A DNA stretch of 64,000 nt. It comes from Helichrysum umbraculigerum (taxonomy: Eukaryota; Streptophyta; Magnoliopsida; Asterales; Asteraceae). Below are positions 42,209 through 51,559 of this stretch, in pieces. Each line of letters starts with the position of its first letter. The first letter of the stretch is position 1. The stretch spans positions 112,295,777-112,359,776 of the forward strand of contig CATIUR010000005.1 of the NCBI GenBank assembly GCA_949592205.1, given 5' to 3'. The position numbers were made by a program, and so were the translations under genes. The notes beneath the pieces were generated by a model. That model was not told the DNA's origin. It was given only the letters and a program-made list of their open reading frames with translations, and searched no databases.

Positions 42209-45200
42209 TTACTTTTTAGACCCAAAGAATCTTAAACCGATCATGTTGACCAGTTCATCAAATCGAGCACGTGAAAAAGCTTTGGTGAATAGGTCGGCAT
42301 TTTGCTTAAGGGTGTCTATGTGGACCAGGTCTATCAAGTGTTTTTCATAGCAATCCTGTATGAAGTGGAACCTAAGTTTATGTGTTTGTTCTTAGAGTGT
42401 TGTACGGGATTGCGTGTGATAGATATGGCAGCAGTGTTATCTATGTGAATATGAGTCATAGTAAGAAGTAACCCATAATCACGTAGTTGGTGCTGAATCC
42501 AGAGAACTTGGGCAGAGCAGCTAGCAGCAGCAACATACTCAGCCTCTGCTGTAGAAAGAGAGACTGTAGTCTGCTTCTTGCACTGCCAAGATACCAAACG
42601 CGATCCCAGAAATTGACATCCACCAGTTGTTGACTTCTTATCGATACTGCAACCTCCATGATCCGAATCTGAATAGGCTGTAAGAGCGAAAGTCTTCTCA
42701 TTTGAATACCAAAGACCAAGAGTAGGTCTAGCTCTGAGATAACCAAAAATTCGCTTTACTGCCTTCATATGAGACACCTTTGGTTTAGCCTGATAGCGTG
42801 AGCAGATTGACACGGCAAATACGATGTCCGACCTAGAGGCAGTCAAATACATAAGAGAACCTATCATTGAACGATAGTCCTTCTCCTTGCAATCTTCGTC
42901 TTCCTCAGCAAGTCTAAGATTGTGATTAAGCTCGATAGGAGTCCCATAGGTTTTACAATTGAGCAGGTCATACCTAGTCAACATGTCATTGACATATTTT
43001 GACTGATGTATATAAATACCTTTTGCAAGCTGCTCAACTAGTACACCTAAAAAGAATGTGTGCTCCCCCATCGCGCTCATCTCAAACTCAGACTTCATGA
43101 TTTCCTCAAAGTTCTTGCACATTGCCTCATTTGTAGAACCGAAGATAATATCGTCCACGTAAACCTGCACAAGTAGCATATCTTCCCTATCCTCTGACTG
43201 TTCACCAAGAATGAATAGCGTGCTATCTATGTTGCCTCTCACAAAACCATGCTTAATCAGATGTGTAATTAGCCTCTCATACCAAAGTCTCGGTGCTTGG
43301 TGAAGACCATACAACGCCTTGTTCAATTTACATACGTATTCATGATGCGCAGGGTCTTCAAAACAAGGAGGCTGCTTAACGTACACATCGGTATCAACTT
43401 GTCCATACAGAAACGCACTTTTCACATCAAGTTGATTGACGCGAAATCCCTTGAAAGACGCGTATGCCAGAAAAATGTGTATGGATTCCAATCGAGCAAC
43501 AGGGGCAAATACATCATCATAGTCCAAACCTTCAATTTGGCTGAAGCCTTGAACTACTAGACGTGCTTTATTGCGAATCACAACACCCCTATCATCCATC
43601 TTATTACGATAAACCCAACGAGTGCCAGTCAAGTGGGCACCCTTGGGCAATGGAACTACTTCCCAGACTTGCAACTTTTCAAATTGCTGTAGTTCCTCTT
43701 GCATGGCCTCGATCCAGGATGGATCTTTTAAGGCCTCTTCAACTTTCTTGGGTTTAATTTGCGAAAGATAACATGAATCAATATTAGCTATCATACCCAA
43801 AAGTTGCTCAGTATCAGTCTACTTCGCTTGATGTCTTGTTTGAACATTAGCATGAGGGTCACCAATGATATTATCAATGGGGTGATCCTTATGTATCCGA
43901 GTAACTGGAATTTGATCTGGCACAAGATTCTGTTCCAAGTTGTTCAAATCTCCCTCAGTTGTGGGAGTGTTTAGTGAAGCATCATCATCTTCATCTCCTT
44001 GAGAATGGAAATGAGAGTAATTTGTCTTTTCTGCTTCCTCTCCCTCATCATCTACCTCATCCTCTCCTCCTTCCTCTAATGATGGCATGTTTGGATCATA
44101 AGGAAGCTCCTCTGTGTAGTTATAAACTATTTTAGAAGGAGCAGCCGAAGATGGTGGAGTATGAGATGGTTTATTTTTAGGTGTAAGTGAGGGTGTAGAT
44201 GTAGATGCAGGTGTTGGACTTGATGTTGTGGCAGGTGCGATAGTGGGTGGTGGAGTGGTAGTGGATGTTGAAGTAGATGGTTGGATTGATGCCGATTTAG
44301 GGTTTGGGTCCAATGGTTGAACGGAAGAATCAAGAGTTTCTTGAGACAGACTGATTCCATGTAACATTGTTACAAACTCTTCCTCTATGTCATCTTCCGG
44401 AAGATTAAAAGAATCAAAGACCTTTTCATAGTTGAAAAACCATTCTGGACCTGTCCCTTGAGTAGGATCCGTGTAGCGTAAACACTTCACTTCAAAATGT
44501 TCCTCAATCATGTTGGTTGACTTGTTAAAGACTCGTTTATTTGGCGAATTGACAGAAAATCCAAGGAAGATACCCTCAGTAGTCTTTTCACCAAACTTGG
44601 AAACCTTATCCTTCGTAATCATGATTAAACAGGGACATCCAAAAGGCTCTAGAAACTGCAGATTTGGCTTACGGTTATTGAACAACTCATAGCAAGTCTT
44701 ATTTCTTTTCTTGACCGTAAGAACCCGATTCAGAACATAACAGGCTGTGTTAACAGCCTCAGCCCAGAAAATTATCGGCAACTTAGAATCTGCTAACATT
44801 GTTCTGGCAGTCTCGATGATCGTTCTGTTCTTTCTTTCAGCAACTCCATTCTGTTGTGGAGTCCTTGGAGCACTAAATTGATGCTCGATCCCTTTTGAAG
44901 CACAGTACATCTTGAGAGTTGAGTTTCTGAATTCAGTTCCATTATCACTTCGCAGTCTCTTAATACTAATTCCACTCAAATTTGCTAACTTATCAAACAG
45001 ATATACTAAGATATCCGCAGCTTCATCCTTAGTAGCAAGAAAATATACCCAGGAAAATCGGGAGTAATCATCAGTAATTACTAGACAATACGATTTTCCG
45101 CCAATACTCCTTGTAGAAATTGGCCCAAACATATCCATATGAAGTAACTCCAACGGTGCATCAATGGAATTCACCTGCTTAGACTTATGGGACTTCTTAT

Positions 45201-45804
45201 GTAGCTTTCCTTTGTGGCAAGAGATACAATCATCCTTTAGAGCGAATGACTGTTTTGGAACTCCTAGCACTAGATCATTTTTAGTCAAGAAATTCATTTT
45301 TCGGAAATGAATGTGTCCCATTCGTCTGTGCCAAAGCATTGAATCCTTTTCAGAAGCCTTAGACAAGAGACACGTATATTCATTCGTAGTCTCAACAGTT
45401 CTCATGTTCAGAATGTATGTGTCATTCTTTCTTGGTGCTCTCAGCAACACCCATTCTTCCGGAATGACATACCCAGGCTTCAGTATCACGCACTCCGTCT
45501 TTGTGAACGCAGTGGTATAATCCTTATCACAGACCTGTGAAACACTTAACAAGTTGTGCGTAAGCTGTTCCACGTAGTTCACATTTTTAAAACTAAGATT
45601 GCCGTTAGTTAGCGTTCCTCTTCCAGAAATGGTTCCTCCAGTATCTCCAGCAAAGGCAACATATCCTCCTGCGTATGGTTTAATATCCACAAGAAGAGAC
45701 ACATCGCCTGTCATATGTCGCGAGCAGCCACTATCCAAATACCAACACGTTCTGACTGCTGCAACACACAAACGAAAGGAGATTAGTGAAAAACGGTGAC
45801 CCAA
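42209..45804 (-). pseudogene. pol: Copia-3 pol (in-frame stop and 3' frameshift)
   Basis: The first frame (45804-43819) has protease YLDSGCSRHMTGD, the integrase zinc region (HRRMGHIHF ... CISCHKGK) and the integrase core (HMDMFGP, SDNGTEF, VAERKNRTI). TAG at 43819-43821 stops it, but the frame continues to 42334 with RT (QLDVKSAFLYG, YVDDIIFG near 43160) and RNase H (SDSDHGG, TAEAEYVAAASC). Near 42390 a one-base indel shifts the last ~55 codons, which are recognisable in the next frame through an ADLFTKAF block to a stop at 42209. There is no ATG before the protease; a TTGTGTGTTGCAG acceptor precedes it, as in Copia-2. Confidence 0.88.
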
Positions 45805-48500
45805 GCCTTTACAGACTTAGGTCGACCGTGGTCATCAACAATAAGCACGTCAGATAGGATTTTATCTTTAAACAAATTAGAATTTTTATCTGATGTATTA
45901 TTGTTGACGACTGAAGAGTCAACATCAGACTCTTTTCGTTTCCAAATTTTAGAAGGTTCGGAATTGATATTAGAAGTAATGTTGGGCTTTTGAATTTGCA
46001 AAGGTTTTTGCTCAACATTACTTGGCTTCAAAACAGGCTTGGGAGAGTTTGAGTAACACCTAGGTGGAGATCTCGAAAAATAATTTCTATAAACAGATGT
46101 CCTAGGCATCTCTCTCCCATAGCGCTGATTTGACAGCTTGGGACAGTCACGGATCAAATGTCCTTGTCTCTTACAGTAGAAACAAGAACGATGCTCAACA
46201 AATGGTTGAGGGTGAGGACTAACTGATTTAGGTCTTTTAAAATTAGCACCTCTTGAACATGAACACTGGTGTGAGCAAGTTGTAGAAGGTACTTGCTTTG
46301 GTTGATGGTTTGAAGAGGATGGTTTATTGGTTAAAGAATTTTCTTTTTCATTATTCTTCAAAATTTTCACAGGGGAATGTGATTTTAATGAAGATTTTTC
46401 TTCCAAAACATTTTCTTTAAGCTTTTTGTTTTGAACCTGAATGACGGGTTCATTTGTCAAAATGACATTTTCAGCTTTTACATCAACCTTTTTGAGCTCA
46501 GGATATTCCTGTTCAGTTACATCCTCTACCTCAACGACCTCCACATTACTAACAGGAGGTGAATTCTCAGACTTAACAAAAATAGGCAAAGGATACTCTG
46601 TCCGTTTAGTTTTCTCCTTTGCCTCCCTCTTTGGCTTTGCTTCTTTATTATTGGTAGCTGACCAAGATGAGTAGTCAGCTAAAACTTCTTTGGTTCCTTC
46701 CTTAACAGGCTTAGGATAATAGTTAGTGGGAGGTGGATATCCAATTCCCGCTTTACCTATTGGCCTTGGCTTGTCAACGATTTCATCAAAGATTTTATGA
46801 GAATTTGCAAAACTTGTGACTCCTCTTTTAAAATTGTCAGACTCAGATTTTAACTCAGAAAGCTCTTTATTTAACAACTCAATTTCTGTTAAATAGCTCT
46901 TAATGGCATCTTGTTGACTGAAAACTTTAGCTTTATATTTCTCAGTGTCAAACTTATGAGCCTCAACTTCCTTTTCATAAAGTATTTCATTAGCTTTTAG
47001 AAACTTGTTTGATTCAGTTAGTTTAACAACTTTTTCTCGCAAGTCCATATTATCTTTTTGACAGCGTTTTAAAGAAGCATCCAAAGCAATACAAGAATTA
47101 CAACTAAAAGGTTCCTCAGGTTCATTTTGTACCTCAGGAATGATGTGAGCCATGAGACCTAGCTGATATTGCTCAGCTTGTGCACTCCAATCAGTGTTTG
47201 TAGGCTCAAACACCACAAGAGCATCCGTTGCTCCAACCTTAGCTTTCTCCTTTGGAGGGGTCTTGGGAGGATCAGGCTTTGTGAGACCAGAAGGAGGCAT
47301 TTTTGGCTTCTCACATTCACGAGCAAAATGTCCCAAATTCTGACAGTTGTAACATCGGACCTTGCTCTTATCAAATCCAAAGCTTGATTTTCCATTTCCA
47401 TCTAAGCTCTTGCGCCCTGTCCTTTGCAATAATTTCTGCACTCTCCTGGAGATCATAGCTATGCTCCAGTTCAAATCCATCTGTTAGAGATCATCATCGT
47501 CCAGCTGTCCGTAATCCTCTTTAGTCAGTGCCAAAGTAGTGTTTGGTTGTGAAACCAAATCTTTGTAAGAACTAAGAAAGGCTGTATAGATTGCAGCCTG
47601 TTCCTCAATGGCCGGTGTTATGGCAACCTGCTGGGTTTGAGAACCCTGTGAAGTTCCAGCCGAATAAAATGATGGATTAGTTCCTGCTGAACTAGATGAC
47701 GAGTTGATATCAGACACGAAAGCAATGCTACCAAAATTCTTCCCAGTAGAATTCCCTTTTCCACTATAAAGTGATAGATCTTGAACAAAACCCCCGGACT
47801 TACATTCTTTCTTCTTCAGCTCCATTGCATATTCTTGAAGAATCCCAATTAATCTATCCAACTTCATAGTTTCCAATTCTCCACCTTCTTTTAAAAATTG
47901 AACCTTTATTTCCCATTCTTTAGGTAGAGAATCCAAGAGTTTCTTGTTAACTTCACTGTCAGACAGAGTATAACCACCCTCCTTCAACTAATTAACTATC
48001 TGTGAGTATCGAGTGAACAACCTCGGTGATGTCTCATCAGGCAGAATATCAAACAGATCATATTGTTTCTTGACTAACTCTAGCTTGGCTTATTTGTAAT
48101 CTTCATTTCCACCACATCTGGTTTCTATAGCTTTCCACAGATCATAAGTCGTTTCATGATGTTTAAATAACCTTAAGACATCAGGAAGTAAGCACATACA
48201 AATAGAGGAATGTGCTTTTCTTTCAATTAAGTACTCTTTACGTTCATCCGGAGTCATTGCCTTAAAAGTTTTAGGAGGAGGGACTTGTCGGTGAGTACCC
48301 TCAGCAACAGGATGATTATATCTTTCCAAAATCGGTCCCCATAATTCTGGGAAATGAAAGTCTATGTATTGTTCATATCTTGTTCGCCAGTAAAGATAAT
48401 CCATATCAGCACCAAAAAAAGGAGGTTTACTACTGGTACCCACATCATTGCTGTGTCTCATCATCTCTTTAAAGCTTTGAAAACTTTCCTTATCAGACAT
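45783..48500 (-). pseudogene. gag: Copia-3 gag (three in-frame stops)
   Basis: ATG 48500 (MSDKESFQSF) starts a Copia gag domain with a WRTRYEQYIDFHFPELW helix region. The stops TAA 48090-48092, TAG 47988-47990 and TAA 47484-47486 all lie in the same frame, with no frameshift, so the original frame is clear down to 45783. Two CCHC knuckles are present: CYNCQNLGHFAREC (near 47350) and CFYCKRQGHLIRDC (near 46160). Between them is a long charged helical region. The layout matches Copia-2 gag, so these elements are relatives. The pol frame overlaps its last 22 bases in another frame. Confidence 0.85.
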
Positions 48501-49213
48501 TGTTGAAATGAACCTATAAAATCAACTTAAAACAAAACTAGAAAGCTGATTAGTAACAAAGGCGTCACTTGGTAAGTGACGCACCTAAGTGTCGCAAAGA
48601 GTAGCGGCACTGGACAAGTGACGCTATCAAGTGACAAATAAATGAACACAGCGACACTAGAGATTAGTGTCGTATAATCAAAAAGTGACGCACTCAAGTG
48701 ACGAACTTGAGTGACGCACAGCAATAACAGGCGTCACTAAGGTAAGTGACGCTTTTAGTGACTCACAGTAATAACACGTCACTAGCAGTAAGTGACGGAT
48801 GACACACAAGTGTCGTCCCAAATGACGCAATTAAGTGTCGGTAAGAACAGTAGGCGTCACTAAGATGAGTGACGGATAATCCTCAAGTGACGTTACTGAG
48901 TGACGTACTTGAGTGTCGTTAAAACCCTAATTGCACCTTAAAGAAGTGTCGCTCGAAGTGCCACAGAAAGTGACGAAGTGACGCTTCGAGTGACGCAGAA
49001 ACGGCTGTGAACGCCCAAAAACCCCAAAAAGTCAAATTTTCGTAAACCTAATGAAAATTCTTGAATCCTAGTCGAACGAAACCTGTAATACTTGATTCAA
49101 AACGTAATAATAGCACCAAATCAATCCGAATATAGCTAGAATATCTATGATCTTCACACAATCGAACCGAAAAGCTTCCAATACACGAACACACGTCGAT
49201 CAAATCACCTAAT
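48501..49213 (-). other. Copia-3 5' leader with dense GTGACGC/GCGTCAC words
   Basis: The leader between primer site and gag is packed with GTGACGC, GTGTCGC and their complements from about 48560 to 49000. Hairpin pairs include GCGTCACTT (48562-48570) with AAGTGACGC (48574-48582) around GGT. No gene is seen. Confidence 0.75.
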
Positions 49214-49226
49214 GGCTTTGATACCA
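49214..49226 (-). other. Primer binding site of Copia-3
   Basis: The minus strand reads TGGTATCAAAGCC next to the 5' LTR, one base different in the core from the TGGTATCAGAGC of the other Copia elements here. Confidence 0.8.
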
Positions 49227-49228
49227 GT

Positions 49229-49678
49229 TGAAAGTCCCTTTAGCCTTGGATCTAGATGACTGATAACTCTTATTGATTGGCGGAATCAATCAATTGCAAA
49301 GACAAGTAATAAACTCAAACCGAAAACAACGAATCAATCAAAGTAAACGAGTATATTAGCTTGTAAATCGTATTGGAACTGTTTACAGAAGTGTTTAGTC
49401 GACAAATGGTGCTAGGGTTTCGTCAACCCTAGCCGAAAACCCGTAGGTTTCAATTTATACTAAAACTAATTCGGCAGACATGCGTCACTTGGGAAGTGTT
49501 TCATGTCGCCGCCCTCATGCGTCACTTACCTCAGTGACGCTATGCGACACTAAGGCAAGTGTCGCCTAACACAGAAGCTAAGTGTCGCTATATACTAAAA
49601 TGACTTTTCTATTACAATCAACTAGCAACACTTACAACTCGATAGACCAACTGACAGACACACTGAAATGCATCAACA
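49229..49678 (-). repeat. 5' LTR of Copia-3
   Basis: 450 bp, partner of 37001-37450, with a TATA box at 49452-49459 on the minus strand. Confidence 0.93.
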
Positions 49679-49800
49679 GAAGTTGTATGACTGTCACGTC
49701 CAGCTTGATCAAAACCACTAGATGTCCCAGCATCTGGTCCAACAACATGTCTCTGCTCACCCTCAGGTCTCACAACCTCTGGGTTTGCAGCCTCAGGTTC
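49679..49800 (-). pseudogene. Second exon (5' part) of the split gene
   Basis: The minus strand is open from 49800 to the Copia-3 boundary (EPEAANPEVVRPEGEQRHVV onward, acidic and Pro-rich). It continues in phase at 37000 once Copia-3 and one duplication are removed. It follows a CACAG acceptor at 49801-49802. Confidence 0.65.
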
Positions 49801-50033
49801 CTGTGTATTAGAAAAATTACTATTTTATGATTAGTTATACAACCTATCAACGAAATATTTATATTAGTAACATTTATATATAACAATATTTATACTTTAT
49901 GATTAATCAGGAAAATCAATCAACAAAATATCTATATCGGTATATTTATAATAATATTTAGACTTTAAAATTAGAATAGAATCTAATTACGAAGTATCGA
50001 TATCTTTATAATTATAATAGTATAATATAATAC
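49801..50033 (-). other. GT-AG intron of the split gene
   Basis: The minus strand has ACACAG|GTATTATA at the 5' end and TACACAG at the 3' end. It is 233 bp, extremely AT-rich with stops in all frames, and the exon phase is kept across it. Confidence 0.65.
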
Positions 50034-51074
50034 CTGTGTAGGTGTATCAGTAACATATTGCTCAATCGCTTGCAGAAGCGGATTATGAGCATCATCATTC
50101 TGCCCTAGCACCTCTTCCACCATCTGTGCAGCAACCTCTGGGTTCACTTGTTCCCCAGCCTGACCAGCATGTTCCAAAACATCCTCAAGGAGCTCTTGTG
50201 GATCTTCAGGTGGAACCACATCAGCTACAGGCTCAGGCGCAGCACCAGCAGCAGCAGGAACATCCAACCAACCATTGTTCGGTGGCGTCACATACAAAGG
50301 ATCAATAATAAAGCCAAAAAGATCACGAATCTCTGGCTTGACGAACTGTTCCCTTCGGATGGTCTGCTGAAACATCGCATTGTATCCTCTGAGCGCAATT
50401 GTATCAACACGTAGATGCGGCTCAGGGATAACAAGATCCGGAAGATGATGATGAATAATCATCATGCAAAACCTTGGGTAGATCAAGAAACGTGATCTAA
50501 CAGTACCCAAAATCTGTCTCACTAACTCTCCGAATATAAAATCACAAAAACTGTATGGTTTATTATAAACCAGTGACAGTACAGCCGATATAAGAGCAGG
50601 GCTCAACTCGTCAAAACCGCCCTTCTTCGGTCCAAAAACAGTGATTATGACATGCCACATAAACCGCCACTCTCTGATAACAAGAGCCTTGAAGAATTGG
50701 CGTCCTCGTCTCTCTCCAGTATAACCCATACGCCCTAACGCACCCTCAATAAAATCACTCAGGTACTCAGTCGGACCATCTTCCTGGTCTACAGTACCTA
50801 AATGCAAAATCAGTCGTAAATCAGAAACCGAAAAGACAATCGGTCTCTGATTAACCGATGCGCGTATCACCGGTGGGTTGACCGTCTCGTCATACTGAAT
50901 ATTCTGCCAAAAATCGTTCAGTATCGTCTGAGAGATAAGTGGTGATTCTGTAATGGCATGTCGAATACGTGAACGTGCCAAAAACGTAAGCACTGGAGCC
51001 ACTTTATTGGCTCCACGTGCTGTAAGATCTAAATCGACAAGCACGTTGTGACCCTTGTCAAATTATCTCGTCAT
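50034..51074 (-). pseudogene. First exon of the split extra-ORF gene
   Basis: From ATG 51074, just after a TTTTACAG acceptor, the frame meets TAA at codon 4 (51063-51065) and is then open for about 340 codons. It encodes the domain seen in the Copia-2 and Copia-3 extra ORFs: 'RIRHAIT', 'WRFMWHVIITVFGPKKGG', 'FLIYPRFCMMII', then an acidic Pro/Glu tail. Unlike those copies, this gene has introns. It may be the extra ORF of an older element whose gag-pol lies to the right beyond the window, or a derived standalone gene. The early stop and later lesions make function unlikely. Confidence 0.65.
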
Positions 51075-51554
51075 ATCTGTAAAATACACACAAATGACAC
51101 AAACAATAAGTACAAGTAAACGACATATAATAAGCGTTAAACTATAATGTATTATGAATAACACTATTCATCAAACATCTTAGTTCAAAAATTATTAAAC
51201 TTATATAATCTACGTGTATGAATTGAATGATTAAGTAGAAGAACTTAACTATCAATCATATTCGTTAATTATATAATTAGTCTATAAGTACACATAATAT
51301 TTACTTATTACTAATTATTCGCAAGTTTAATGCCTATATATATATATATATATGTGATTACGTGTTAATACATAATTCTCACGTCGAAACAAATATTAAT
51401 TTAACTTTTGAGGTCGAAAATTATACTTATATAACTTATTACATCAAAAGTTCAAGTCGAAAGTCTGTTTTGAAAATTGCCTAAGTGTTGAACTCGCAGC
51501 CTGTTTTCAACTCGCGACTCAAATCGCATACAAGTCAACTTGCTAACCAAGTCA
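51075..51554 (-). other. Upstream flank of the split gene
   Basis: AT-rich, with a (TA)n run near 51335-51352 and a minus-strand acceptor TTTTACAG at 51075-51082. No ORF is supported. ATCCG at 51555-51559 is the expected left target duplication of the Tekay element; its partner lies outside the window. Confidence 0.5.
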
Positions 51555-51559
51555 ATCCG

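Larger units (their letters stand above)
37001..49678 (-). mobile_element. Copia-3: Ty1/Copia element inserted in the split gene
   Basis: It has two 450-bp LTRs (37001-37450 and 49229-49678), a primer site next to the right LTR on the minus strand, gag, pol, a long spacer, an extra ORF and a polypurine tract. Flanks are GAAGC (36996-37000) and GAAGT (49679-49683), one transition apart. Removing the element restores an in-phase exon of the split gene. It is disabled by three in-frame stops in gag, one in pol, a frameshift near the pol 3' end and one stop in the extra ORF. The words GTGACGC/GCGTCAC recur in the LTR, the 5' leader and the region before the extra ORF. Confidence 0.93.

Noticed and set aside
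51335..51352. TA dinucleotide run
   Set aside because: An ordinary microsatellite in AT-rich sequence.
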